NCBI GenBank assembly: GCA_023411575.1
Contig: JAEYOP010000030.1
Coordinates: 62,001-126,000, forward strand
Source: Bacillota bacterium
GTDB taxonomy: Bacteria > Bacillota > Clostridia > Acetivibrionales > DTU013
Reading direction: 5' to 3'
DNA length: 64,000 bases
Below the pieces are notes generated by a model, which was not told the DNA's origin, did not search any database, and saw only the letters and a program-made list of their open reading frames with translations. Each line of letters starts with the position of its first letter. Within the stretch, counting starts at the first letter, position 1. Positions 41,985 to 50,982 of the stretch are shown piece by piece. Position numbers and translations under genes: made by a program.

Positions 41985-42782
41985 ATGGCGGAACAGAAGC
42001 ATATGAAGTGCGAGGGAGAATGCTGTGGGCTCTGCTGCACGAAAATTGAAAATTTCAGCGTCCGGAAGGGACCCATGGTCATCCTGGAAAACGTAAACAT
42101 CCATATCCACTGCGGCGAGCTTACCGCGATCATCGGGCCCAACGGGGCGGGCAAAAGCACGCTTCTCAAGGCGCTGCTGGGAGAAGTGCCCCATACGGGC
42201 GAACTGAAGTATCTGGACTCGAAAGGGTCGAAAAGCGGACAGCCCGTTTTCGGCTACGTTCCCCAGCAGCTCAGCTTCGACCGAAGTACGCCGGCGAGCG
42301 TGCTGGATTTGTTTATCGCAAGCCGCTCCACGGCGCCGGCCTGGCTGTTCAAGCCCGGAGTGGTGAAGAAGAGGGCGGTGGAGGGCCTGGCCAGGGTCAG
42401 GGCGGAGCATTTGATCGACCGCAGGCTTGGGGCGCTGTCCGGCGGAGAGCTGCAAAGGGTCCTGCTCTCGCTGGCCCTTGATCCCGTGCCCAACCTGCTG
42501 CTGCTGGACGAGCCGGTTTCGGGAATCGACCAGGGCGGTCTGGAGCTGTTTTACAATACCGTATCGGAGCTGCGCCAGAACTACGATCTGTCCATCATCC
42601 TCATCTCTCATGATCTTGATCTGGTGGCGAAGTACGCGGATCGCGTCGTGCTGCTCAACAGAACCGTAATCAGCAGCGGAACGCCGAAGCAGGTGTTCGG
42701 CGACGAACGGACGCTGAAATCCTTCGGGATCGGGCTGTCGTGCCTTGTGCCCGGCAGCGCGGACGAAAGGGGGGAGGAATGA
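41985..42782 (+). CDS. znuC: Zinc-type ABC transporter ATPase
   Basis: 265 residues. Walker A GPNGAGKST (51-59), signature LSGGELQR, Walker B LLLLDEPVSGID and the His switch ISHD. The N-terminus carries Cys 9, 13, 14, 17 and 18 (CEGECCGLCC), a metal-site-like cluster that is frequent in clostridial members of this family and may sense the metal. It lies 15 bases after the binding protein and its stop overlaps the permease start (ATGA). Confidence 0.92.
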   Translation: MAEQKHMKCEGECCGLCCTKIENFSVRKGPMVILENVNIHIHCGELTAIIGPNGAGKSTLLKALLGEVPHTGELKYLDSKGSKSGQPVFGYVPQQLSFDRSTPASVLDLFIASRSTAPAWLFKPGVVKKRAVEGLARVRAEHLIDRRLGALSGGELQRVLLSLALDPVPNLLLLDEPVSGIDQGGLELFYNTVSELRQNYDLSIILISHDLDLVAKYADRVVLLNRTVISSGTPKQVFGDERTLKSFGIGLSCLVPGSADERGEE

Positions 42783-43627
42783 TGCTCGAGCTCTGGTACA
42801 ACCTGGTGGATTGGCTTCTTCCTTTTGAATGGACCCAGCATGAATTCATGAAAAACGCGCTTCTGGCGGTGCTGCTGCTGACCCCGCTGTTCGGCCTCCT
42901 CGGGACGATGGTGGTCAGCAACCGGATGGCCTTCTTTTCCGATTCCATCGGCCACGGGGCCTTCACGGGAATCGCCCTGGGAGCTTTGCTGGCGGGTATC
43001 CGGCCTGTTTGGGGCGCGATCCTGTTCTCTGTCCTTTTCGCGGTGGTCATTACCGTGATCAAAAATAAAAGCAGGGCTTCCACGGACACGATCATCGGGG
43101 TGTTCTCTTCCACCGCCGTGGCCGTAGGTCTTGTGATAATGTCCTCCGGCGGCAGCTTCAGCAGGTATTCGTCCTACTTGGTGGGCGATCTCCTGAGCAT
43201 TGCGCCGTTTGAGATCCTGATGCTTTTTATTGCGTTTCTTGCGGTCCTTCTCCTGTGGCTCCTGATTTTTAACAAGGTGCTGCTCATCAGCATCAACCAG
43301 TCGCTTGCGGCAAGCCGCGGCGTCAATACGCTGCTGGTGGAAATCCTGTTTACCTCGGCGATTGCCGTGGTGGTGACGATAACGATCCAGTGGGTGGGCC
43401 TTCTGATCATAAACTCGCTGCTGGTGCTCCCTGCGGCGGCTGCAAGGAATGTGACGGGCAATGTACGGCAGTACCATGCCGTTTCGGTAGGGGTATCCAT
43501 ATTCTCGGGCATTTCGGGGCTTATCGCCTCTTATTACTGGAATACGGCGACGGGAGCAACCATTGTGCTGATCGCTGCAGCGGTCTTTTTCGTCCTGTTT
43601 TTGCTCAGGAAGCGTTTTGCAAACTAA
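42779..43627 (+). CDS. znuB: Zinc-type ABC transporter permease
   Basis: 282 residues with about eight hydrophobic segments, ABC-3 family (FFSDSIGHGAFTGIALGALL, AIAVVVTITIQWVGLLIINS). The start ATG 42779 overlaps the ATPase stop in an ATGA junction and follows GGGGAGG; the in-frame upstream extension is inside the ATPase gene. It forms the metal channel in the membrane. Last gene of the operon; no terminator is evident downstream. Confidence 0.93.
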   Translation: MMLELWYNLVDWLLPFEWTQHEFMKNALLAVLLLTPLFGLLGTMVVSNRMAFFSDSIGHGAFTGIALGALLAGIRPVWGAILFSVLFAVVITVIKNKSRASTDTIIGVFSSTAVAVGLVIMSSGGSFSRYSSYLVGDLLSIAPFEILMLFIAFLAVLLLWLLIFNKVLLISINQSLAASRGVNTLLVEILFTSAIAVVVTITIQWVGLLIINSLLVLPAAAARNVTGNVRQYHAVSVGVSIFSGISGLIASYYWNTATGATIVLIAAAVFFVLFLLRKRFAN

Positions 43628-43689
43628 GGCTCGGCTAAAATATAACTTTTAACGATGCCCAAATTCAAAAAGGCAAGCACCAGAAAGCA

Positions 43690-43965
43690 TTAATCCAGAT
43701 CGAAGTTTTTTTTCATCGTCCGGTTTATGCTCTGTCTCAGGCTGTCGTCGTCAATGCTGCCGTAGCGGGCCTCCAGCCTTTCCCTGGCGATGATCCGGAG
43801 CTGATGGATCATGGCGACGGAGTCCTTCGGCAGAGAGGACTTTGCGGCAGGCAGATAGACCTCGGTTGGATAAACCTTGCTGTTTTCTTTCAAAGAAGAC
43901 AGGGTAAATAACTTGTGTTCTATGAGGTTGTACTTAGTATATGGCACAATAATAGAATAGGACAA
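43690..43965 (-). pseudogene. Truncated MazF/PemK-like toxin remnant
   Basis: 91 codons. The C-terminal two thirds match the MazF family (YPTEVYLPA, LPKDSVAMIHQLRIIARERL, ARYGSIDDDSLRQSINRTMKKNF). The N-terminal part with the RNA-binding GxxQxGxRP loop is absent; upstream in-frame sequence (LRRSCLRSFFILSYS) does not resemble it and holds a stop. The open frame starts only at a TTG without a ribosome binding site. No antitoxin gene lies upstream. It is most likely a decayed endoribonuclease gene. Confidence 0.65.
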
Positions 43966-44309
43966 AATAAAGAAAGAACGAAGGCAGGAACGCCTTAGGG
44001 ATGAAGCCGACAGGGGTACTTATTCCGATCCTGTTTCAAGGCACCTGCTATAGTGACTCTCCTCCACCCCAAAGCACAGTTCAACATAATCTTAGATTCC
44101 GTTCCATTATTGCGTAAAAGCGGACTAAAACTTGCTGAAAAGCTTAATCTTTACTTAAGCATTCGTCCTAAACCTGCAAATTTGAACACAAGCTCGTAAA
44201 AGCTCTGGGATTCCCGCTTTTCGCTTATCTACTCGCCCGTCGACCCGCACATTACTTCGCCCATTCCGCCTATTGCTTAATATCCGCCGGTGGTATCCAT
44301 CGGATGGGG
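43966..44309. other. Non-coding stretch between the MazF remnant and the ABC-F gene
   Basis: 344 bases with no gene recognised on either strand. It holds a short repeat AAGGC (43982-43986) / GCCTT region and AT-rich sequence; this is probably debris from the lost 5' part of the toxin locus. Confidence 0.4.
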
Positions 44310-46145
44310 CTACTTCTGCCCGATTTTGTCCGCCAGTTCGTTGAGATAGATCCAACGCTCCATGGCTTCTTCCAGTTGCTTTTCGAGCTGTTCCTTTTCC
44401 GAAAGCAGTTCCTGGAGACGGGCAAAATCCGCCGCCGCTTCATTTATGAGAGCATCGGCCTTGCCGATTTTGCTTTCCAGACCGGCTATCAGGCCGTCGA
44501 TTTGTTCGTATTCCTTCTGTTCCTTATAGGTGAACTTCAAGGGTCTTTCCGAACTCCTGACTGTATCGCCGGAGGCCTGCGGATTTTTCCCGGCCGCGGT
44601 GGCTTTTGCACCGGCACCGGTTCCGGTTCCGCCGCCTGCGCTGTCTTTTTCCGCTTCGCTCCGCTGTTTCACAGCCTGCGCATAATCGGTGTAATTGCCC
44701 TCGAAACGCTCCGCTTTGCCGCTGCCGTCGAGAGCGAAGATCCGGTCCGCCACCCTGTCGAGGAAATACCGGTCATGGGATACGGCAATGACCGCTCCCG
44801 GAAAATCGTCGAGATAGTCTTCGAGGATGGAGAGGGTCTGCACGTCGAGGTCGTTGGTCGGTTCGTCCAGCAGCAGGATATTGGGCGCGCCCATCAGCAC
44901 CCGCAGCAGGTAAAGCCTTCTTTTCTCACCGCCGGACAGCTTCGACACCGGCGTCCACTGCACCGCGGGCGGGAACAGGAAGCGCTCCAGCATCTGCGAG
45001 GCGCTGGCGGTACCGTCAGGAGTGGTGATATATTCCGCTTCGTCCCGAATATATTCAATGACTTTTTGGGTTTCGTCCATTTCTTCGTTTTCCTGTGTAA
45101 AGAAACCGATTTTGACCGTATCGCCGAGGACCACGGTGCCCCGGTCCGGCTGCAGCCTGCCCGCGATCATCCGCAGCAGGGTGGACTTGCCTGCCCCGTT
45201 GGGGCCAATGATGCCGATCCGGTCGTCCCGGAGCAAAATATAAGAAAACTCCCGAAGGATTTCTTTTCCGGAGTAGCTTTTTGCCACGTTGTCCAGCTCG
45301 ATAATCTTTTTGCCGAGGCGTGCGGAACCGGCCTTCATTTCAACACTTTCATAAGCGGCCGGGCCTTTTTCATCCCGGAGCTTTTCAAACCGGTCGATCC
45401 TCGCCTTCTGCTTGGTCGAACGGGCCTGGGCGCCCTGCCGGATCCATTCGAGCTCGCGCCGGAAGAGGTTCCGGCGTTTCCTTTCGGAAGTCTGCTCCAG
45501 TTCCTCGCGTTCCGCCTTCATTTCAAGGAATCGGCTGTAATTTGCCTGATAGCTGAACAGCCTTCCGTTATCCAGCTCGATGATCCTGTTTGCGACCCGG
45601 TCCAGGAAGTAGCGGTCGTGAGTTACCATCAGAAGCGCGCCCTTCCGGCCGTTCAGGTATTTTTCAAGCCAGTCCACAACAGAGTTGTCTATATGGTTTG
45701 TAGGCTCGTCGAGGATCAGCAGGTCCGCGGGATGAGTCAGGGCGGAGGCCATGGCCACCCGCTTCTTCTGTCCCCCGGACAGGGTCCCGACCTTTGCGCC
45801 GAAATCCAGGATTCCGAGCCTGGTCAGCAGCGATTTCGCCTCGTATTCGCCCATTTCCCGGGCTGCGGGGGACATCCCCATGAAAACCTGCTCCAGGACC
45901 GTGGCGTTTCCTTCGAAATACGGGTTCTGCGGCAGGTATTCGATCCGGAGGCCGTTGGCCTTGATAAGCTTTCCCTCGTCGGGATTTTCAAAGCCGGCCA
46001 GCACCTTCAGCAGCGTAGACTTGCCCGTGCCGTTGATGCCCAGGACGCCGATTTTCTCGCCGTCCTGAATCCCCAGCGAGACCTGGTGGAAGAGGGCTTT
46101 TTCACTATAGCTCTTGGATATTTTTTCAGCGGATAAAAGATTCAT
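44310..46145 (-). CDS. ABC-F protein, Uup-like, with C-terminal coiled coil
   Basis: 611 residues: two ABC domains in one chain without membrane segments. First Walker A GINGTGKST (36-44), signature LSGGQKKR, LLILDEPTNHID; second Walker A GPNGAGKST, LSGGEKRR, LLLDEPTNDLD. An interdomain linker rich in charged residues (about 225-290) is the P-site tRNA-interaction region. The C-terminus has a Gly/Thr/Ala-rich linker and a coiled coil (about 535-611), as in Uup. ABC-F proteins act on ribosomes; Uup relatives help resolve stalled or misassembled ribosomes. It lies 45 bases after the second ABC-F gene and may share its transcript. Confidence 0.92.
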   Translation of the reverse strand: MNLLSAEKISKSYSEKALFHQVSLGIQDGEKIGVLGINGTGKSTLLKVLAGFENPDEGKLIKANGLRIEYLPQNPYFEGNATVLEQVFMGMSPAAREMGEYEAKSLLTRLGILDFGAKVGTLSGGQKKRVAMASALTHPADLLILDEPTNHIDNSVVDWLEKYLNGRKGALLMVTHDRYFLDRVANRIIELDNGRLFSYQANYSRFLEMKAEREELEQTSERKRRNLFRRELEWIRQGAQARSTKQKARIDRFEKLRDEKGPAAYESVEMKAGSARLGKKIIELDNVAKSYSGKEILREFSYILLRDDRIGIIGPNGAGKSTLLRMIAGRLQPDRGTVVLGDTVKIGFFTQENEEMDETQKVIEYIRDEAEYITTPDGTASASQMLERFLFPPAVQWTPVSKLSGGEKRRLYLLRVLMGAPNILLLDEPTNDLDVQTLSILEDYLDDFPGAVIAVSHDRYFLDRVADRIFALDGSGKAERFEGNYTDYAQAVKQRSEAEKDSAGGGTGTGAGAKATAAGKNPQASGDTVRSSERPLKFTYKEQKEYEQIDGLIAGLESKIGKADALINEAAADFARLQELLSEKEQLEKQLEEAMERWIYLNELADKIGQK

Positions 46146-46190
46146 ACCGGTCCGGTTTTCCGTCCAGCCTGATTTCCGGAGAAATCCGGG

Positions 46191-47807
46191 CTAGCTGTAC
46201 ATTTCCTTTCTCAAGGCCTGAATGTCTTCGCTTTCAAGGTACTCGTCATAGGTCATCTGCTTGTTGATCAGCCCTTTCGGAGTGATCTCCATGATCCGGT
46301 CGGCGACGGTCTGGACAAACTGGTGGTCGTGGGAGACGAACAGGATGGTTCCCTTGAAGTTGATCAGACCGTTGTTCAGTGCCGTGATGGATTCCAGGTC
46401 GAGATGGTTGGTCGGTTCGTCAAACAGCAGGGTGTTCGCGCCGGAAAGCATCATTTTGGCCAGCATGCAGCGGACCCTCTCTCCTCCCGAGATAACAGAG
46501 GCCTTTTTCAGGGCTTCCTCCCCGGAAAACAGCATCCTTCCGAGCCAGCCCCGGAGGAAGGTCTCCGTCGGTTCCTTTGAATACTGCCTGAGCCATTCGA
46601 CCAGGGTCAGGTCAACTCCGTCAAAATAGGAGGTGTTATCCTTCGGGAAATAGGCGCGGGAAGTCGTGATGCCCCACTTGAAGCTTCCGCCGTCCGGTTC
46701 CAGCTCTTCCGCAAAAATTTTCAGCAGCGTTGTCTTTTCCAGGCCATTCGGACCGACGAACGCAACCTTTTCTCCTTTACCAATTGTAAAGCTGATATTA
46801 TCCAGTACCTTGACTCCGTCGATTTCCTTCGTCAGGCCGCTTACGGTCAGCAGGTCGTTTCCGACCTCGCGTTCCGGTTTGAAATCCACGAAGGGATATT
46901 TGCGGGAAGAGGGCCGGATGTCTTCGAGGGTAAGCTTTTCCAACTGCTTTTTGCGCGAGGTGGCCTGCTTGGATTTCGATGCGTTGGCGCTGAACCGCTG
47001 GATGAATTCCTGCAGTTCCTTCATCTTAGCTTCCGTTTTGCGGTTCATGTCCCTTGCCTGCTGCAGGGCAAGCTGGCTGGATTCATACCAGAAGTCGTAA
47101 TTGCCCGCGTAAAGCTGTATTTTTCCGAAGTCGATGTCCGCGATCTGGGTGCAGACCTTGTTCATGAAATGACGGTCGTGGGACACGACAATCACCGTAT
47201 TGTCGAAATTGTAAAGAAAATTTTCGAGCCAGGAGATGGAAGCAACGTCCAGGTGGTTGGTGGGTTCGTCCATCAGCAGGATGTCCGGCGCGCCGAACAG
47301 GGCCTGCGCCAGCAGGACGCGGACCTTCAGGTTGGATTCCAGGTCCCCCATTCGCTTATAATGGAATTCCTCGCCGATGCCCAGGCCGTTGAGCAAGGTG
47401 GCGGCTTCGGATTCAGCCTCCCAGCCGTTCAACTCCGAAAATTCCGCTTCCAGCTCGGATATTTTGATGCCGTCTTCCTCCGTAAACTCGGACTTGGCAT
47501 AAAGGGCATCCTTCTGATCCATAATGTCACAGAGCCTTTTGTGGCCCATGATGACTGTCTTCAGCACTTCAAAGTCGTCGAACTCGAACTGGTTCTGCTT
47601 CAGAACCGCAAGCCGCTTGCCGGGCTCAATCGTGACGTCTCCGCTGTTGGCTTCCATTTCACCCGACAGGATCTTTAAAAAGGTGGACTTCCCGGAGCCG
47701 TTTGCGCCGATCAGCCCGTAGCAGTTTCCCGGGGTGAATTTAATATTGACATCCTCAAATAATACGCGTTCCCCGAACCTCAGGGAAATACCGGTGGTTG
47801 AAATCAT
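46191..47807 (-). CDS. ABC-F protein, YkpA/YbiT-like, with unusual ATP motifs
   Basis: 538 residues with two ABC domains. First Walker A GANGSGKST (34-42) and LLMDEPTNHLD are normal, but the first signature reads DLESNLKVR (155-163) in place of LSGGQ. The second Walker A reads GPNGLEKTT (352-360), so the invariant Gly before Lys is Glu; signature VISGGERVR and LLFDEPTNHLD are present. The YkpA subgroup is known for relaxed motifs, but Glu here is notable. The interdomain linker (about 245-300) is Lys/Arg-rich. Start has AAGGAT nearby. Predicted ribosome-associated translation factor. Confidence 0.9.
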   Translation of the reverse strand: MISTTGISLRFGERVLFEDVNIKFTPGNCYGLIGANGSGKSTFLKILSGEMEANSGDVTIEPGKRLAVLKQNQFEFDDFEVLKTVIMGHKRLCDIMDQKDALYAKSEFTEEDGIKISELEAEFSELNGWEAESEAATLLNGLGIGEEFHYKRMGDLESNLKVRVLLAQALFGAPDILLMDEPTNHLDVASISWLENFLYNFDNTVIVVSHDRHFMNKVCTQIADIDFGKIQLYAGNYDFWYESSQLALQQARDMNRKTEAKMKELQEFIQRFSANASKSKQATSRKKQLEKLTLEDIRPSSRKYPFVDFKPEREVGNDLLTVSGLTKEIDGVKVLDNISFTIGKGEKVAFVGPNGLEKTTLLKIFAEELEPDGGSFKWGITTSRAYFPKDNTSYFDGVDLTLVEWLRQYSKEPTETFLRGWLGRMLFSGEEALKKASVISGGERVRCMLAKMMLSGANTLLFDEPTNHLDLESITALNNGLINFKGTILFVSHDHQFVQTVADRIMEITPKGLINKQMTYDEYLESEDIQALRKEMYS

Positions 47808-48042
47808 AAATCCTTAACATCCTTATCTCTTTGATTTTGCCGCGGGGGACCTTTCCGGGCCGCAGCACAATTGCGACTACAAATTGCTCCATTATTCTAA
47901 CACACAAATGAGGAAATGTCACAGGAACCGATGCAAAAATGCAAAAACGTAGGGGAAGCATCCTTTTTGGAGAAAAAATCAAGAAGGCCAGATAGTCCTA
48001 TGATAAAATACTCCTATCTTAAGATGCCAGGGAGTACTCCGG

Positions 48043-49398
48043 ATGAACTATTACGAACGCATTCAGAAATCCATTGACTACATTGAAAGCAAGCTTGAAG
48101 ATGCTGTTGAAATTGAGAAAGCGGCACAGGAAGCCTTTATGTCCTGTTCAAACTACTATCGCATGTTCTTTGCCTTGACCGGTTATGCAGTTAAGGAATA
48201 TATCCGCCATAGGAGAATCAGCAGTGCTGTGAAGGATATCAGGGGAACGGAGGACAGTATTCTCGCCATAGCTCTAAAGTACGGATTTGAAAGTAATGAA
48301 GCATTTACAAGAGCCTTCAGGCGTGTCACAGGATACCCGCCGAGTGCGTTCAAAAAAAACAGTCTTAATTATAGTTTCGAAAGGGTGAATATTTTGGATA
48401 AATATTATGATGTTCAAGATCCGGAGCTTCTTGAGAAGTATCCGGATATCAAGGTATTAAAGGAGCTAAAGCCGTTCAGGGTCGCCTACTATTGCTACTA
48501 TGGTGCAGAGCCTGAAGCCGGTGCGTTTTCAGTTATGAGTGACTGGCTTAAAAGAAGCGGATTGAATTTTGCAAAAGACAAACTGCGCATATTCGGTTTT
48601 AATAATCCCAGTCCTGCCAGCTGCGGTCAGACGGAGTATGGCTATGAGGTGTGGGTTACGATTAGTGATCATCTTGTTGTCAATGACAGCCTTGTCAGAG
48701 CAAAGACCTTCGAGGGCGGGCTTTATGCCGTATGCGGGGTGAAAAATCTGACTGGGGGCGGAGATGGTTCGGAGATACAGGATACCTGGCAGAGATTAAA
48801 CAAATGGATCAATGAGAGTAAATATGTTTCTGCAGATCATCAATGGCTTGAAGAACATTTGCATTTCAATGATGAATTTGAGCATACCGGAGGCATGGAT
48901 TTATATATGCCTATTGCTCCAAAGGAGAGCCTCTCCAGGCTTGAAAAGGAAATTGTTTTTGTTGAACCTATGAATACTGTGACAATGAGCTTCAGCGGGA
49001 AAAACGCTTATGATGAGGCAGTTGCTTTCCTGTATGAGTTCGCGGGGGAATCCGGAAACGGTTTATCCCAGGGAAGACGGAGGGCTTTTTGCTATTATAA
49101 TCATGAAAGAGCCGGTAAAAAGGATTTCTGGTGCAAGGTTCATATATCGGTTGAAGAGAACTTTGAGATCAAAGATGACAGGCTTCAGCTTGCAGTTTTT
49201 GACGGTGGTCAGTATGCATATGAAGAAGTAGAGTGGAACAATAACGGCAGAAGATGGTATCAGCTTATTGATTGGGTCAAAATGAGCAAGAAATATGATT
49301 TTGACAACAGGCCGTTCATGGAAGAGTTTATTATCGATTCTCCAGCTTTAAAGCCAAGTACGAGAGTTAAACACTTTATGCCTGTAAGGAATAAATAA
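48043..49398 (+). CDS. AraC-family regulator with tandem GyrI-like effector domains
   Basis: 451 residues. The AraC DNA-binding domain is N-terminal (1-105; VEIEKAAQEAFMSCSNYYRMF and ALKYGFESNEAFTRAFRRVTGYPPSAFKK). The rest appears to hold two GyrI-like/SOUL-type ligand domains (about 150-295 and 305-450), the second ending in FMPVRNK as the first ends in YMPIAPK, which suggests internal duplication. Such regulators bind drugs or small amphipathic molecules. ATG follows GGGAG. AT-richer than the ABC-F genes beside it. Its target is unknown; it is divergent from the ABC-F genes. Confidence 0.88.
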   Translation: MNYYERIQKSIDYIESKLEDAVEIEKAAQEAFMSCSNYYRMFFALTGYAVKEYIRHRRISSAVKDIRGTEDSILAIALKYGFESNEAFTRAFRRVTGYPPSAFKKNSLNYSFERVNILDKYYDVQDPELLEKYPDIKVLKELKPFRVAYYCYYGAEPEAGAFSVMSDWLKRSGLNFAKDKLRIFGFNNPSPASCGQTEYGYEVWVTISDHLVVNDSLVRAKTFEGGLYAVCGVKNLTGGGDGSEIQDTWQRLNKWINESKYVSADHQWLEEHLHFNDEFEHTGGMDLYMPIAPKESLSRLEKEIVFVEPMNTVTMSFSGKNAYDEAVAFLYEFAGESGNGLSQGRRRAFCYYNHERAGKKDFWCKVHISVEENFEIKDDRLQLAVFDGGQYAYEEVEWNNNGRRWYQLIDWVKMSKKYDFDNRPFMEEFIIDSPALKPSTRVKHFMPVRNK

Positions 49399-49453
49399 AT
49401 CCTTCCCGGAATTATTTCAGTTGGAAAGCAGTAATTGAATAATATATACTGGA

Positions 49454-49490
49454 TGGTACATGGAGCTTTTCTATGTACCACTTTTGTTTT
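49454..49490 (+). terminator. Inverted repeat between AraC and HAD genes
   Basis: TGGTACAT (49454-49461) and ATGTACCA (49473-49480) with an 11-base loop, followed by CTTTTGTTTT. This fits a weak terminator for the AraC-type gene. Confidence 0.5.
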
Positions 49491-49555
49491 GGAGGAACCG
49501 ACATACTGGTACTCGATCGGAAAGATTAAGTCGTTACGGACAGGGGAGAGTCGAT

Positions 49556-50200
49556 TTGGCAAGATACAGATGTGTTATATGGGACTGGAATGGTACATTA
49601 TTCGAAGATTTGGATGTTTGTATAAATGTGATGAACAAAATATTGCGAGATCGAAATCTGCCATTATTGGATATCGAGAGGTATAAAGAAATATTTGGCT
49701 TCCCGGTAAAGCACTATTATAACCAACTTGGATTTGATTTCGTAAAAGAGCCCTTTGAGAAAATATCCATTGAGTTTATTAAAGAATATCAAAAGAAGAG
49801 CTTCTCTGCGAAACTAAACAAAGATTGCATACCTGCATTGGAACATATTCGGAATGAAGGCATAAAGCAGGTAATATTGTCAGCTTCACAGCAGGAGAAT
49901 TTGGAAGAGCAGGTGAGGCATTTTAAGATTATTGATTATTTTGACAGGCTGATGGGGCTTGACCATTGCCATGCTACAAGCAAAGTGGATATTGGAAAGG
50001 CGTGGCTCAGGGAATCCGGATTTGATAAAAAAGAAGTTTTGCTTGTTGGGGACACATTACATGACTATGAAACGGCCTGTGAGATCGGTTGTGATTGCAT
50101 ATTGCTAGTCAGCGGGCATCAAAGCAAAGGAAGAATATCCTGTCTCGGTGTGCCGGTTATAGAATCTTTGTCGGAAGTAAAGCAGTACTTAATCAAATGA
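49556..50200 (+). CDS. HAD-superfamily hydrolase (phosphoglycolate phosphatase-like)
   Basis: 214 residues from TTG 49556, chosen because AGGGGAG (49542-49548) lies 7 bases upstream; the longer frame from ATG 49460 begins inside the upstream hairpin and adds non-family sequence. Motif I is DWNGTLFED, with Asn where Asp-Gly pairs often read DxDGT; motif II is ILSAS, motif III Lys in ATSKVDIGK, and motif IV GDTLHDYETA. A helical cap lies between I and II. It probably dephosphorylates a small phosphometabolite. AT-richer than neighbours, like the AraC gene. Confidence 0.85.
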   Translation: MARYRCVIWDWNGTLFEDLDVCINVMNKILRDRNLPLLDIERYKEIFGFPVKHYYNQLGFDFVKEPFEKISIEFIKEYQKKSFSAKLNKDCIPALEHIRNEGIKQVILSASQQENLEEQVRHFKIIDYFDRLMGLDHCHATSKVDIGKAWLRESGFDKKEVLLVGDTLHDYETACEIGCDCILLVSGHQSKGRISCLGVPVIESLSEVKQYLIK

Positions 50201-50510
50201 TAAACTTGGATATGTACATTTCGGTTCGGAGGATTGCTTTTGGCTTCCGACCCGCCCGTTTTGTCATTTTAATCTCTTCAGGACCGGACGTTCTGCTGGA
50301 GAACACTCTTTCAAGTCTTGATGGTGTATAGTAATAATAAAGTCGTACAATTTCAATCCAAATATCTGCCGATATCTCTTTTGGCGTGTAGGATGCGATG
50401 TATTTCTATTCATAGGGTAGCGCTGCTTTTTTATAAGTTGTAAGACTTTTTTATTACTCAACAGATTGATAAATTGGAAAGAAAATTTTGCAAAAATGCG
50501 GAAAGAAAAT
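50201..50510. other. Non-coding stretch before the PadR promoter
   Basis: 310 bases. A minus-strand open frame ending at 50264 (IFGLKLYDFIITIHHQ) has no ribosome binding site and overlaps the PadR promoter, so I do not call it. No RNA structure recognised. Confidence 0.4.
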
Positions 50511-50511
50511 A

Positions 50512-50614
50512 TTGACACATATATCGGGCGGCGATATAATGGTATCAGATATATCGGGATACGGTATAACGGTTAACGAAATAACGGTAGCCGAAATAGT
50601 ATCGGCCGATCTAT
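50512..50614 (+). promoter_or_regulatory. Consensus promoter with tandem operator-like repeats before the PadR gene
   Basis: A full consensus promoter: TTGACA (50512-50517), 17 bases, TATAAT (50535-50540). Between and over the boxes lies ATATCG (50521-50526) / CGATAT (50532-50537). A second copy, ATATCG (50551-50556) / CGGTAT (50562-50567), sits exactly 30 bp downstream, about three helical turns. A third palindrome ATCGGCCGAT lies at 50601-50610. These fit binding of PadR dimers on one face of DNA. Confidence 0.7.
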
Positions 50615-50652
50615 CAAACGGAACACGCAATCATGGAATGGGGAGGGTTATT

Positions 50653-50982
50653 ATGCTGGAAAATCAGGAGCGAAGCGCTTTGACCGAAGCTGTTTATTAT
50701 ATTCTGCTGGCGCTGCACAAACCGATGCATGGCTACGGGATCATGCAGTTTATCAGGGAAATCAGCGGCGGAAGACTGAGCCTGGGAGCAGGTACGCTTT
50801 ACGGGGCCATCGGCACCTTAATGGAAAAGGGCTGGATTCGAGCAATCGAGAACGACTGGGACAGCCGAAAGAAGGAGTATGAAATCACCGACCGGGGCAG
50901 GCAGGTCGTCCTGGACGAAATAGGAAGGCTGCAGGAGCTGCTGGACAACGGGAACAGGATCGTAAAGGGGGACGGATTATGA
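50653..50982 (+). CDS. PadR-family transcriptional regulator
   Basis: 109 residues, the small PadR class: winged helix with YYILLALHKPMHGYGIMQFI, GAGTLYGAIGTLMEKGWI and RKKEYEITDRGRQVV, plus a C-terminal dimer helix. ATG 50653 has GGGAGGG (50641-50647) upstream; an upstream open extension has none. Its stop overlaps the next gene start (ATGA). Likely represses its own two-gene operon through the repeats in the promoter and responds to drugs or envelope stress, as PadR relatives do. Confidence 0.92.
   Translation: MLENQERSALTEAVYYILLALHKPMHGYGIMQFIREISGGRLSLGAGTLYGAIGTLMEKGWIRAIENDWDSRKKEYEITDRGRQVVLDEIGRLQELLDNGNRIVKGDGL

Noticed and set aside
29953..43627. Assigning the Fur-family gene firmly as zur
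   Set aside because: The zinc operon is 11 kb away and its palindrome differs from the self-operator candidate; metal specificity cannot be read from the sequence.
44304..46136. A 610-codon plus-strand frame over the first ABC-F gene
   Set aside because: Exact antisense of an ABC-F protein with complete ATP motifs; no start site or domain of its own.
50264..50518. An 84-codon minus-strand frame between the HAD and PadR genes
   Set aside because: No ribosome binding site, overlaps the PadR promoter and shows no family likeness.
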